From Candidatus Thalassarchaeum betae (GTDB lineage Archaea > Thermoplasmatota > Poseidoniia > Poseidoniales > Thalassarchaeaceae), in the NCBI GenBank assembly GCA_022447095.1, contig JAKUUP010000003.1, forward strand, positions 1 through 64,000: DNA of 64,000 nucleotides, in the 5' to 3' direction. Shown in pieces: positions 48,601 to 57,113 of the stretch; position 1 is the stretch's first letter, and the number at the start of each line of letters is the position of its first letter. Under the pieces are notes generated by a model. The model ran no database searches, was not told the DNA's origin, and worked only from the letters and a program-made list of their open reading frames with translations. The position numbers were made by a program, and so were the translations under genes.

Positions 48601-51594
48601 GGTCCAGGTCCCGCCAGCGAACCCTGTGACTTTCCTAGTAGACAGCCCGGCGAGCCTCAGCATGACTGCGAACACCGTGGTGAACTCATCGCAGCTTCCC
48701 TCCTGCGTGCTGTTGAGAATCCAATGGGCGATGTCACTATCCGAATCTAAACCGTCCATACGCCCCGAACCATCGTGATTCAGTAGGAATTCGGTGGTGT
48801 TGTTCCCGTTGATCAAGTAGTCTTGAATCGCCAATACCTTGTCCCAAGCGGAAAACGCACCTGACTCGTTGACCACTGTCTGAGTGACCGATGCGACGTA
48901 TGAGCTGTCCCTGTCCAGGAAGAAAGAGGGGAGGTCGTAGGCGTAGCTACTGCCCGAGAAGGCAGTGGTGTTCTCGGTGATTTCAGGTCCGAAGAAGACT
49001 TCAGGAGCGGTCACATAAAGCGTATCCACGGTGGACTCGTCAATCAGGATATCACGTGTGAAGTTGGAAAAGTTAAGCCCGGCCCAACCGTCCAGCCAAC
49101 TGGTGAAGTTGACTGCGTTGTAAGGCGCTATCAACTCATCTCCAGGCCCCATGATGCCGTCCGACTTGTAGCCGATCGTCCACCCGAGGACTTCGGACCC
49201 ATTCCAGAAGAACGAGTTTGGGACTCCCTGTAGAGTCGACCATTCCGGGAACATCTCAGTGTAGCCTACCAAGGTGGTGTTGACACCCCAAGAGACTCCG
49301 GTGTAACTGTCATAGGTATGCCATCTCCAGTAGTGTCTCTGAGTTGGGTCGACGCCGGACGAAGTGTTCTGTGCAACGAAGTAAAGCGCGTTGTCGTCTA
49401 TGTCGTCGTTAGGGTCCCAAGGGTTGCCATCTGCATCCACGCATCCCCAGTCCCAGTACTCGGGGGCGCACTCCTGGCCATCAGGGACTCCTCCTCCATC
49501 GGTGTCAGGGTCTCTCCAGTCAGTGCCAATCTGCTGCTCGATAGTGTCGGGTATGCCATCACCGTCAGTGTCCAATGGATTGAGGTCGTCTGCAGAGTTG
49601 TTCTGGGGATTGGTGCCGTCGACATACTCTTGGCCGTCGCCCACACCACCGTTGTCGGTGTCGGTGACATTCCACAACGTGTAGTAAGTGTCCAGAGTCC
49701 CATTGCCACCCATACCGAAGTTCAGGGGGCATCCGATAGTGCTCTCGAAGTAATTGTTCAGCCCGTCGCCGTCACTGTCCAGATTATTGTCGCAGGGGAG
49801 GCTTGGATTTGTGTCATTCAGTATCTCATTCAGGTCGTCGACGCCATCTCCGTCGGTATCGGACATATTAGGCAGTGAGAGGTACCCCCACGTCCCTAGG
49901 AACTCCTCCCAGTCAGCTAGGCCGTCGCCGTCAGTATCGACGTAGTCATCGTCGCAGTGAGGTTCGTTGAGCGCCCCAACAGTAGCGTTCCAGCACCACG
50001 AGAAATTGAGGAATACCACGGTCGAGGCATTATTCGGCTTGGCGACGTCGACATCTCGAAGAGTGTCGAACTGCATAGACCCGAACATGAAGGGAGTCCG
50101 ACTACCGTTCGTAGAGACGTAGTATGCCATCGGTGCACCATGCTGCCTCCAGTCTGTTGGATTGGGATTCAATCCTGTAGTTGAGTTGAGTGTGAGTTCC
50201 GAGTTCGTGGCGTCCCACGAGAGGATCTGCTTCTCGATCTCGACAGTCGACAGGCAGGGGTCGGTGGCGTGGGAGAGATCGAGCTCATCCCCGTCATTTA
50301 CCCCACCTCCGTCGGTGTCTGAGACGTTCCACAGGGTGCACGTCATGTTCTCCTCCCAGTTGTCTATGCCATCATCGTCGATGTCGCCCGAGTCCTCTAC
50401 CCTGGTCGGATCGGTCTCCCCAGGATCGACGATGCCGTTTCCATTGACATCTTCCTCGCCGTCATCGAACTGGTCGCCGTCGGTGTTGTTGTTCCTCGGG
50501 TCGGTGGCAAGCGGTGGGTCGCCATAGGCACCGTTGACCTCGACACCGTCAGGAATTCCGTCCCCATCGGTGTCGGCGGCGGTCGGGTCCGTGAGCAGGA
50601 TGAAGGCCTCATAGGAGTCGTTCAGATTGTCCCCATCGGTGTCGTTGTTGTTAGGATCGGTCTGGGTGATGCCGTCAACCTCTGCAGTGAATATCACACA
50701 GCCGCCGGGACCGAGTCCGAGAATCGGATTGCAGGGCGATTCGGTGGCTGTCATGTTAAATGGGCCCGGTCTGAAGTACTGAGTAGGGGGGTTGGTCGAG
50801 CCGTTCCGGGTGCCCCATGCCGGGTTGACGTACTCCCAGAGGTTACCTAAGCCGTCGCCGTCGGGGTCGCCGTTTGGTCCGTCAACGTTGGTGGTTGAAG
50901 GCGGGTCGAGTCCGTTAGCGACCTCCCAAGCGTCTGGCATCCCGTCGCCGTCAGTGTCCCAGCCATCTGGATCCTCGTCAATGGCGCCATCACCATCGTC
51001 GTCGTCGCTGGAGCAGTCGGCATCACCGTCACCGTCACCGTCGAAGGAGTCAACGAGCCCGTCCTTGTCATTGTCCATCTGGTCGTTGCAGATATTTCCC
51101 ATCGGATCCTCGTCAGCGCCATCTGAACCAGACCCCTGGATGATCTGCATGGCGCTCTCCTCGTCCCAGTTCCTCGTAGGCACGGTGCCGTTCCACCAGA
51201 CGCCGTTGTCCAGCACAGAGGGAGTCGAAGGGGAGTCCCAGCCTGCTGGAATGGCATACTGGTACTCGTTGAGATTGGTGAATGCGTCCCCGTCGGGATC
51301 ACCAGTGGAGCCGTTGTCCCCGGAGGCCGAAAGGGGGTTCAGGCCGTACTGCCACTCCCATCCGTCGGGCAGGCCGTCGTTGTCGGAGTCCCAGTCCTGC
51401 GGCTGGGTGTTGATGTAGAACTCAAGACCGTAAGTCAGGCCATCGCCGTCAGCGTCGGTGGAGGCCATAGCCTCCCACACGCCATACTCGAAGGCAGCGT
51501 AGGAAGACAACAGGAGCATGGTGCTGAAGAGGAGTGCGGAACGACGCTTGCGAGACAGAGTCTGGTGTTCATCGACAGCAGAAACAGCGTGCAT
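42622..51594 (-). CDS. giant surface protein (2990 aa): TSP3-like Ca-binding repeats, transglutaminase core, many Ig-like repeats, TM, cytosolic DUF4129-like domain
   Basis: DTDGDGIPDGVEVNG-type repeats; TQEGSCDEFTTVFAVMLRLAGLSTRKVTGFAGG...FTRWVEVHLET; repeats such as 'TVDENGTFSLYIPVPPDMELG'; C-term RPALYALVALIVLGLLAGSLVLFRRRK then REAIFNCYESLCRILMRRGFLRRDFETVREFELAIRNAL. Confidence 0.92.
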   Translation of the reverse strand: MHAVSAVDEHQTLSRKRRSALLFSTMLLLSSYAAFEYGVWEAMASTDADGDGLTYGLEFYINTQPQDWDSDNDGLPDGWEWQYGLNPLSASGDNGSTGDPDGDAFTNLNEYQYAIPAGWDSPSTPSVLDNGVWWNGTVPTRNWDEESAMQIIQGSGSDGADEDPMGNICNDQMDNDKDGLVDSFDGDGDGDADCSSDDDDGDGAIDEDPDGWDTDGDGMPDAWEVANGLDPPSTTNVDGPNGDPDGDGLGNLWEYVNPAWGTRNGSTNPPTQYFRPGPFNMTATESPCNPILGLGPGGCVIFTAEVDGITQTDPNNNDTDGDNLNDSYEAFILLTDPTAADTDGDGIPDGVEVNGAYGDPPLATDPRNNNTDGDQFDDGEEDVNGNGIVDPGETDPTRVEDSGDIDDDGIDNWEENMTCTLWNVSDTDGGGVNDGDELDLSHATDPCLSTVEIEKQILSWDATNSELTLNSTTGLNPNPTDWRQHGAPMAYYVSTNGSRTPFMFGSMQFDTLRDVDVAKPNNASTVVFLNFSWCWNATVGALNEPHCDDDYVDTDGDGLADWEEFLGTWGYLSLPNMSDTDGDGVDDLNEILNDTNPSLPCDNNLDSDGDGLNNYFESTIGCPLNFGMGGNGTLDTYYTLWNVTDTDNGGVGDGQEYVDGTNPQNNSADDLNPLDTDGDGIPDTIEQQIGTDWRDPDTDGGGVPDGQECAPEYWDWGCVDADGNPWDPNDDIDDNALYFVAQNTSSGVDPTQRHYWRWHTYDSYTGVSWGVNTTLVGYTEMFPEWSTLQGVPNSFFWNGSEVLGWTIGYKSDGIMGPGDELIAPYNAVNFTSWLDGWAGLNFSNFTRDILIDESTVDTLYVTAPEVFFGPEITENTTAFSGSSYAYDLPSFFLDRDSSYVASVTQTVVNESGAFSAWDKVLAIQDYLINGNNTTEFLLNHDGSGRMDGLDSDSDIAHWILNSTQEGSCDEFTTVFAVMLRLAGLSTRKVTGFAGGTWTGDSFEVYGKDFTRWVEVHLETNANQGGLDMGWVPFEACPEMASIEVVNQEWGPTWVERDHSSGSIWLNGSLRFVENHSAAENITLNLYLVRSNQTANVPGSAAVSHHLVANGTTDQNGSFQLNGTPDIVIDPGFGALVLHVLERAYVGSQGISFEWRLNVSDDVNLSLREPPPTDEPPLGAGVETLVTGDMYWASAPYTDPSALDSMQVILNYTTATDGPVSLIAEIGAGGYYEFSLAINESEPLGLINASLNFFGWHEEDLNNASTPSYHVRPATFGFMFNITPAPNLTVTLEGTDANNSILDIDEPVYLNGTVLSRGPNTESLNGTLFLKMRRATTNGPYTTLATWYLNDSNWTTTPGEFAVSWLFAASDVPIPAGEVQVKVEFDSEGLYANDQSTFTDQYGIRSFINFNYTLGPAMRGNLNNVEVILTDHTYTSLAQFRGTYVLEFNGSESWNTTNGPETWNVTDPDNPRLEVTWTPPWQMFAGDYSWVLNFSGSTWFYPATAVDEIRIRGRANATVEIGLEWTPRGATNWVAGSANDIFHEIPILGNNSSVLVQLEVPSNLPPAPDGSPASPVIYRLASGWINQSTGGYNMSFVMPSGVGAGVYDLRVKLDFSGFPPQGGYFFKEQEAEYVRAGIQTEFVVVAAPGSLIVAAGSTMTLNATITDVEDDGLLQGVLADLYFDWGGPLQQILQNQTTGSDGLVRFNSMIPASTPPGYYSVRVHAPDDLSDNLTVENAGRWLGNDSLVNLTVQVSSFVEIDSIPTEVTAGQAFSISGRVIDGADSNRTVNGPMAVEVFFLNDASETLVLSQTTSSNGSFTILVPTDPMGDGVTSGTKTVVVSVINGSSPFYLTGTGNASILVRGVTQFIDRNPVINTVADRGSSVNFGARLVESSDNDRQIDDATVTAKFHDTWLTPVQTNGAGMTNFSFEIPHSHPLGLIAITLMFNGSSTLHSTATIITTITIRSPTNLTLDPITDNPAAGEFFTVSGMLTSSNGSGITDRDGNTLSPALTFNIDGQSNTFTMTGGAVSPNGSWSAVIHLDLSFPRGTHDLMATYTPNVNYYGSSTGNGTFDSRGYSLLSILDPSDLDPDSRTIRGDVISVNISLIDNAGQPVDSVPVDMYVDGLFEWRGTTDVNGSMNTVLSVDVMRAPGPMTITAQFAGINGTTGLLGDESWTRVIILAPTELNITSITGSAIAGESITFSGTLLDEHGQLLLHGGNAAGGIIHLAIDGVTVGPTYSTQSNASTGEWSITYDLPLDVDYGMHTVTVNFLGGFTWVDPMGQGDSLNPEYYLPSSHTTQFNATQTSQVVLTTPPGDIDRNELLLIEGMLTDGSGRVLPYRDLDVSMNGQFLTGLTVDENGTFSLYIPVPPDMELGPRVVLISFQGEEFILGSNSSTIFTVYGPVEVSVVKPPTIAVGDLLTLQGTVKDNLPEGWLSNHSLQIFVDGVLVGITSTDENGGWSYAWVVSDFLEVGNHTMIIMAPEQGYHRLDSTETVLTVAYHTGMTLQVDSTVITRGGTWNFTGRLFDADSSGHPGMEGRELVFRLDGQIVGSLTTSIDGTFSYSHDVGYAIARGPHNVAFSFSGETFYLPVQYNMTVYTRADIDIEVFSNNLAIIRGDPDSPIKLQGRILEIGGEGNVMHNMTIALYWGDSLLPLIGNPWQDDGTEHFGLITNAIQVMPPGPLTLTIKVEPDGSRYLNGDSIEVEVMILISVVFVFEPDSLFLAEGQRLLEGSVNVSALDTGQPVPDFPLSAYLVNSTCDNRDSSTHFSRVGLTDQGGEFTYQFESVIGLPSFHNDSFWGELRVCFSTNSDFVDPINKTWLANFHGGLDIEYEQQDPQSFRPALYALVALIVLGLLAGSLVLFRRRKQAAIDELAGVFNYTAELLAAGDEVREAIFNCYESLCRILMRRGFLRRDFETVREFELAIRNALPISEQALVALDRIFEEARYSSHVLGEPHRQNAQMALSTVLQEIDELQDIPERDSFLTEA
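49400..51480 (-). repeat. DNA encoding imperfect thrombospondin type 3-like DxDxDG repeats
   Basis: Recurring gtc(g/a)ccgtc(a/g)gtgtc-type units (e.g. GTCGCCGTCAGTGTC/GTCGCCGTCGGGGTC) encoding DTDGDG/DPDGDG across about 2 kb. Confidence 0.75.
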
Positions 51595-51676
51595 TCGGAC
51601 ACCTACTGACTGCCTACGGCAGAAGTACGGGTCTTAAGACGAATGGAGCGCCGTTCGGACGCCGATTCGCCTGACC

Positions 51677-54613
51677 TCAGACGAGTTCAATCTCATCGTC
51701 TTCGTAATCGTCCGACTCTTCTTCCTCGACTGCGGTCACAGGGGCTGGTAGGTCCGACCCCCCATCGTCGTCTCCGCCTTCTTCTTCATCGTCGTCCAGT
51801 GCCTCGAGAAGGGCCAAGTGGGCAGTCCAGCGGCGACGGTTCATCCTGCTCTGTACCCCAGCGACGAGGAGCAGTATGCTGACCAAGCCGATTACCAAGG
51901 TCGAGAGGCGTGGATGGGTAATTTCGTTAATCAGGATTTCTAACAGCGATGAAATCCCCACTGTCATCGTGATCGTCGTCGTAGCGGTGTACTCGTCGGG
52001 CCAACTCTGTTCCGTGTCGAAAGGGGTGGCGGTGACGACAACCGGAACCTGCTCGCCGTTGTTAGCGGATTCTGGAATGGTTACATCAAGGGTGAAGGTA
52101 GCCTCCTCAAAGGCCTCAAGCTCGATCAGTGGCGAGCCGGAAGGGCCTTCGACATCGATGCTCCAACCGGATTGCTCGACTTCGGCATCGAGCAGCACGG
52201 TCAGAGGCCCGTTGCCGTTGTTCTTGACCTTGAGTTGTATCGAGTAGGACTCGCCGGGCAGCAACTGCCTGTTCGGCGAGACCTGTACAATCTCAAGATT
52301 TGGCTCGTCGGCTTCGATCTCAAATACCATTGGCAGGTCGAAGTACCTCGCGTCATCGTCGGTGGTGTCCTCTATGATACGGAGGTAGACAGTATGATTG
52401 CCGGCTATGACCTGACTAGTCAGAGTCACTGTGACGAAGACCTCAGTAAAGTCTCCGGGTCCGAGGGACACTCTAGGGACTGCGTCGCCGTCCTCGTCGA
52501 GGATCAGGAACTGCCACTGCCCGTATGCCGGGTCCCGATCGGTGTTCTCTTCGAGCGAGGCGGGGTTCTGTATCCTCCACCATGTGGCGGACTCGCCGCC
52601 GGACATGCTGTTGGTTATCCTGACTCTCATGTCGACAACAGCATTGCCCGAGCCAGGCGAGCACAGCGACACCTGCATATGGCCGAGGGGGGAGCCGTCG
52701 CAGTCGTGAGAGACTTCGGCGTGTATCCCGTAAGTCCTCTGAATGGTGAAGATGACGTTCGTTCTGAGCGATGAGTTGCCGTCGCTAATCACCTCAACCT
52801 CAATCTCCCCTATATCGGGGTCATCTCGGTCGGAGGACGGTTTGATATTGAACAACAGGACCTGAGTAGAATGTCGCTCGAGGAGAGCGGTATGGAAGGT
52901 ACCGTCGCCCTCGTCCTCAAGTATCCTCTCTCCTGTGTCGTTGTCATAAATCTGGATGATCGACTTGGCCCTGCGAAGGACATCGATCCTGAATGTGTCA
53001 GCATCGAAGCCGGTGTTGAATATCTCCAGCAGGAAGGGGGTGAACTCGTCATGCTCGACGTATCTTGGCGCGCTCTGATCGAAGTCGTCAGGTCGAGTTG
53101 AGTTCGCCATCTGGACGTCGTGGTCCTCGTTCCACACCGAAACCTCGGGGGGTTGGTAGACGTCTATCTTCTTCAAGTCAATCTGCAAGATTTTCTGGTC
53201 CACCACTTGCAGGACACTCTCTACCTCAGCCTCAGCGACCGCCCTGATTTCGATGTTTTCGGGGGTGGCGGTCAGATCATCGGGAGCTTGCAGAAGAAGC
53301 GTCGGCATGACGATGGTGCCGCCTGCGTTAAGTGTATAGCCGCCCGGCGAGTCGAACTCAAGCAGCCAAGAGCTGCCTAGATTGGTCAGAACTTCCAATT
53401 CCACCTCCATCGATTTGGTCGAGTCTCCCGTGTGCATAAGTTGCAGTTCTATTGTAGTGGCCTGACCAGGAGCGATATACTCAGTGAGCCGGTTCAGGCG
53501 ATGGGTAATTGAGACGCCCCACTGGTGCATCTCGACCGGGTCATGGTCAATCAGGAAGGCGTTACCCTGGATGTCGGTAATCTCCAATTCGACGGAGTAC
53601 TCGCCGGCAGGAAGACCGCTTGGGTAGGTCCAGATGTACTCGCCGAATATGCCCTGGCTGGTATCCTCGATGTCCTCGTCGTCCTCGTTGATGATGTGGT
53701 CAATCCTGTAGACTCCAGCAGGATCCCTCATAATCAATCGGGTCGACTCGATGTCGAAGCGACCGAAGGCGCTCTTGACATCGAAAGTGAACTGCATGGC
53801 GCGCTCGGAGAGTAAGTCGTTCGGGTACCAGTCGAGTTCAGGGCCCTCGGCTAGTTCGGCGCCCTCTCGCTGTAGAACGACGAGGCTGCTGGAGATCGCA
53901 TTGGCCTCGACCTCGAGTTGGGAGAATCTGTTATTCTCGTCGTCGATCTCGTTCCAAGCGACCTCGGCCTCGCAACTGGAACCGCCCGGGAACGAGCCAC
54001 CGTCGCAGCCGGACATCTCGGCACTGACGGTGATTTCGATCCTCTCGTCCTTGGTAACCGTGAACGACTGGTCCTGACCCATGTCTATGTCGAACTCCTC
54101 GTGGTCGAAGCTGCAACTGTTGGTAAAACTCGTAGTGCAGGCTTCAGTATCCCAAGACGATGTGCCGACTTGGGAGCCGCCGGCCTTGAGGGTGATAGTC
54201 CAGTCTACTGTCGAGCCGCTGGGCCCCGTGGCTCTTAGAAACAGGTCCAGCGGGAGATAGTATGAACTGGAGCCGCTGCCGTGCTGTGGCCTTCCGTGAG
54301 CCACGAGCGAGGAGAGCATATCTCCGGAACGGAACTCGACTTCGTTATCGAGAGCACTGGCACTGTCTTGGCCGCCGGACTCGGGCACCTTCGTCGTGAT
54401 GTAGCCGTCGCCTCCGGCGGACGAGTTCTGCGAGGATAAGTACAGGGTGTACATCTTCAGTTCGGCGTCGTCGTCAACCGACATTGACTCGGAATAACGC
54501 AGTTCCGGGCCCGGGGCCATAGAGAGGTAGATGGGGGCCGTAATCACCAGAGCAAGGGCAATAGCCAGTCTGGCGCGCCCAACTCCTACATTCGATGTGC
54601 TACTCGCCTGCAC
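51677..54613 (-). CDS. secreted CARDB/NEW3-like surface protein (978 aa) with C-terminal TM and acidic tail
   Basis: Signal ARLAIALALVITAPIYLSMA; segments VSPNRQLLPGESYSIQLKVKNNGNGPLTVLLDAEVEQSGWSIDVEG; TM LSTLVIGLVSILLLVAGVQS; tail DDDEEEGGDDDGG...ESDDYEDDEIELV. Confidence 0.9.
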   Translation of the reverse strand: MQASSTSNVGVGRARLAIALALVITAPIYLSMAPGPELRYSESMSVDDDAELKMYTLYLSSQNSSAGGDGYITTKVPESGGQDSASALDNEVEFRSGDMLSSLVAHGRPQHGSGSSSYYLPLDLFLRATGPSGSTVDWTITLKAGGSQVGTSSWDTEACTTSFTNSCSFDHEEFDIDMGQDQSFTVTKDERIEITVSAEMSGCDGGSFPGGSSCEAEVAWNEIDDENNRFSQLEVEANAISSSLVVLQREGAELAEGPELDWYPNDLLSERAMQFTFDVKSAFGRFDIESTRLIMRDPAGVYRIDHIINEDDEDIEDTSQGIFGEYIWTYPSGLPAGEYSVELEITDIQGNAFLIDHDPVEMHQWGVSITHRLNRLTEYIAPGQATTIELQLMHTGDSTKSMEVELEVLTNLGSSWLLEFDSPGGYTLNAGGTIVMPTLLLQAPDDLTATPENIEIRAVAEAEVESVLQVVDQKILQIDLKKIDVYQPPEVSVWNEDHDVQMANSTRPDDFDQSAPRYVEHDEFTPFLLEIFNTGFDADTFRIDVLRRAKSIIQIYDNDTGERILEDEGDGTFHTALLERHSTQVLLFNIKPSSDRDDPDIGEIEVEVISDGNSSLRTNVIFTIQRTYGIHAEVSHDCDGSPLGHMQVSLCSPGSGNAVVDMRVRITNSMSGGESATWWRIQNPASLEENTDRDPAYGQWQFLILDEDGDAVPRVSLGPGDFTEVFVTVTLTSQVIAGNHTVYLRIIEDTTDDDARYFDLPMVFEIEADEPNLEIVQVSPNRQLLPGESYSIQLKVKNNGNGPLTVLLDAEVEQSGWSIDVEGPSGSPLIELEAFEEATFTLDVTIPESANNGEQVPVVVTATPFDTEQSWPDEYTATTTITMTVGISSLLEILINEITHPRLSTLVIGLVSILLLVAGVQSRMNRRRWTAHLALLEALDDDEEEGGDDDGGSDLPAPVTAVEEEESDDYEDDEIELV

Positions 54614-54646
54614 GCTATTTCGGTCGTCAGAGTGGCGTTAAAGCGT

Positions 54647-54665
54647 TCGTACCTTTAGGGTACGA
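54647..54665. promoter_or_regulatory. perfect inverted repeat between the 978-aa surface gene and tRNA-Leu
   Basis: TCGTACC-TTTAG-GGTACGA. Confidence 0.35.
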
Positions 54666-54731
54666 GATACGTCAATTGTCGGGGGCCTATCGTGCGCTCG
54701 GTTCAAGTGAGGATGGCCCCGCTGGAGGGGC

Positions 54732-54813
54732 GCAGGGGTTCCCGAGTGGTCAAAGGGGCCGGACTTAAGCTCCGGTGCTTAGTGCTTCGCAGGTTCAAAT
54801 CCTGCCCCCTGCA
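54732..54813 (+). tRNA. tRNA-Leu (anticodon TAA)
   Basis: GCAGGGG...CCGGA-CTTAAGC-TCCGG-variable arm-GCAGGTTCAAATCCTGC-CCCCTGC-A cloverleaf. CCA not encoded (followed by CTC). Confidence 0.95.
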
Positions 54814-54815
54814 CT

Positions 54816-55220
54816 CTATTTCAACCGGGTCATGGAGCATCCCAGTCTGCCGCCGTCCTCAAGGGCGTCCAACTTGGCGATACAAACAGAAGCCGCGACG
54901 GTTTCTGCGGGAGCGAGGACCTCGTCGAGCAGCCTAGTCGCGAGGGTCTCGAGCAAGGCGGGTCGTTCCATCTCTAGGGTCCTGTGCAGAGCGGCTAGCA
55001 GGTACTCGTAGTCCAAGACCTGGTCAATCAAATCCTCCGGGGGCTTCTCAGCGCCCTCGATCATCACGTGGATATCGAAACTTACTCGCTGTGGCGAGCC
55101 CACCTCATGAGAGTGAATACCGACATCGACCTCACGGACGACGCCTTCTAGGAACAGAGACGAGACCCCTCTGCCACTGGATTCAAGCAGTTTTAGGAGT
55201 GCTTTGCTGTGGCTGTCCAT
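54816..55220 (-). CDS. folB: dihydroneopterin aldolase-like (FolB)
   Basis: LEGVVREVDVGIHSHEVGSPQRVSFDIHVMI...DQVLDYEYLLAALHRTLEMERPALLETLATRLLDEVL. Confidence 0.82.
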   Translation of the reverse strand: MDSHSKALLKLLESSGRGVSSLFLEGVVREVDVGIHSHEVGSPQRVSFDIHVMIEGAEKPPEDLIDQVLDYEYLLAALHRTLEMERPALLETLATRLLDEVLAPAETVAASVCIAKLDALEDGGRLGCSMTRLK

Positions 55221-55224
55221 GAAC

Positions 55225-55986
55225 TCACTCCGTCTCGAACAGTACATCCCTTACGCGGGAGAGGAACCTCTCCCCTGAGTCTACGAACAGCACTTGGCCA
55301 GTGACTGCTTTGGCGCCCAATAAGTAGGATACGGCCTCGGCGACATCTTCGGGGGAAGGGCCGTAGCCGAGAGGGGATTCTGACTGGGCGCGAGAGAATC
55401 CGGCCTCAGTCTGTTCTTCGCTCGACAGGGTGTGACCGGGTGCCACGGCATTGACCCTGATGCGGGGTGCGAGTCCTCTGGCGAGTGCATCGGTGAGCCC
55501 CAGTAGAGCATAACGAGAGGCCGTATAAGAGAGGTGATCTGGATTAGGTTCGGCTATCTTCTGGTCCAGTACATTAACCACGCAAGCCCTGCCATTGTCG
55601 TCAATATGCTGTTTGAGAGAACGAATCAGCAACATCGGAGACTTGGCGTTGACGTCCATGTGAGCGTCCCAGCCCTCAGAGTCGATGCTGTCGATGTCGT
55701 CGTGAGCGAACAAGGATGCGTTGTTGACGAGGCCATACAGAGGACCCAAACTGCTGGCCTGAGAGACCAGCGATGCTGCAGCCTCGGCGTCAGAGAGGTC
55801 GGCTTGAACGGCAACGGCGCTGCCACCTCCCGAGTGAATCTGTCTGACGACCTCTGCAGCATCATCCTCAGAACTGCGGTAGTGTACGGCGATCGAGTAA
55901 CCTTCAGCCGCCAAACGCAGTGAGATTGCCCTCCCTATACGCCTAGCTCCACCAGTCACCAGCACAGCGCCCCGGTCCATGAGCAT
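55225..55986 (-). CDS. SDR-family oxidoreductase, pteridine-reductase-like
   Basis: VLVTGGARRIGRAISLRLAAEGYSIAVHYRSSEDDA, LVNNASLF, YTASRYALLGLTDALARGLAPRIRVNAVAPG; adjacent to folB. Confidence 0.85.
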   Translation of the reverse strand: MLMDRGAVLVTGGARRIGRAISLRLAAEGYSIAVHYRSSEDDAAEVVRQIHSGGGSAVAVQADLSDAEAAASLVSQASSLGPLYGLVNNASLFAHDDIDSIDSEGWDAHMDVNAKSPMLLIRSLKQHIDDNGRACVVNVLDQKIAEPNPDHLSYTASRYALLGLTDALARGLAPRIRVNAVAPGHTLSSEEQTEAGFSRAQSESPLGYGPSPEDVAEAVSYLLGAKAVTGQVLFVDSGERFLSRVRDVLFETE

Positions 55987-56083
55987 CCGAGGGACACTCC
56001 CAATATTACCCGTTGTATCTACAGAAGCATGCTGATTCTCCGTAGGAGAATGGTTAACGGCGAGCGTTTGTCCGATACACTCG

Positions 56084-57091
56084 ATGGCAACGCGCCTCCC
56101 TACCGTCAATGCCGAAGCCGCTCTCGGCGGCGGTTGCGGCGGTGTGCCCAGAGGTACGGCCCGAGAGCGCCGCAGAGCAGTGCGGAAGCGCCTGCCGGGA
56201 TGGTTCAGGACCTCCTTGCCTATTGGCGCCGCCCAGATTCGCTACAACGAGACTAGGTCCAACGTCCACGAGCACGGTTTGCACACAGTCTGTGAGGAGG
56301 CTAGGTGCCCGAACGTACACGACTGCTGGGGCAGAGGCACAGCGACATTCATGGTCGCCGGCGAGGTCTGCACCCGCGGCTGCAGGTTCTGCGCTGTTGG
56401 CACCGTCAAGACCCCTCCTCCAATAGATGCTGACGAGCCGACCGAACTGGCCGAGGCTGTCGAGAGGATGGGGCTGAGTCACGCTGTGATCACAGTGGTC
56501 AACCGTGATGACCTGCCCGACGGCGGTGCCAGTCACTATCGTGACTGTATCGTCGCCGTCAACCAACGCAGCCCCGAAGTCGGACTGGAGTTGTTGTGCT
56601 CTGACCTAGACGGTGATCTAGAGGCGTTGGCCATGCTGTTAGATGGTCTGCCGCTACGGGTCTTCGCGCACAACGTCGAGTGTGTTCCGCGCCTCGATGC
56701 ACTGGTCCGAGACCCGAGGGCTTCGTTCAAGCAGTCTCTGAGGATCCTCAGTGAAGCGAGGCGACTACGCCCCGACATACGTATCAAATCCAGTATCATG
56801 GTAGGACTCGGAGAGAGTGATGATGAAGTCACCGAGGCCATAGGAATGCTGTATGAGGCTGGAGTGGAGATGGTTACCCTAGGGCAATACCTACAGCCCG
56901 GAGACCGTCATCTACCCGTTGAGAGGTTTCCCGAGCCACGGCAGTTCGCAGAGTGGGATCGGGAAGCCCGCGAAATGGGATTCAAGGCGGTGGCGAGCGG
57001 ACCGCTCGTCCGCTCCAGTTACAGAGCAGGGCTGCTCTGGGAGGAGGCCGAGGGTGGCGAGCCGGTGCTGACGGGAGGTCAAACATCATGA
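56084..57091 (+). CDS. lipA: lipoyl synthase
   Basis: HTVCEEARCPNVHDCWGRGTATFMVAGEVCTRGCRFCAVGT, MVGLGESDDEVTEAI, VTLGQYLQPGDRHLPVERF. Confidence 0.96.
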   Translation: MATRLPTVNAEAALGGGCGGVPRGTARERRRAVRKRLPGWFRTSLPIGAAQIRYNETRSNVHEHGLHTVCEEARCPNVHDCWGRGTATFMVAGEVCTRGCRFCAVGTVKTPPPIDADEPTELAEAVERMGLSHAVITVVNRDDLPDGGASHYRDCIVAVNQRSPEVGLELLCSDLDGDLEALAMLLDGLPLRVFAHNVECVPRLDALVRDPRASFKQSLRILSEARRLRPDIRIKSSIMVGLGESDDEVTEAIGMLYEAGVEMVTLGQYLQPGDRHLPVERFPEPRQFAEWDREAREMGFKAVASGPLVRSSYRAGLLWEEAEGGEPVLTGGQTS

Positions 57092-57113
57092 GTGGAGAAG
57101 AGGCGTTGTAGGT

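Noticed and set aside
49400-51480. CRISPR array or satellite repeat
   Set aside because: The periodic units are in-frame, divergent codons for DxDxDG Ca-binding repeats with no constant spacers; no CRISPR array was seen anywhere in the window.
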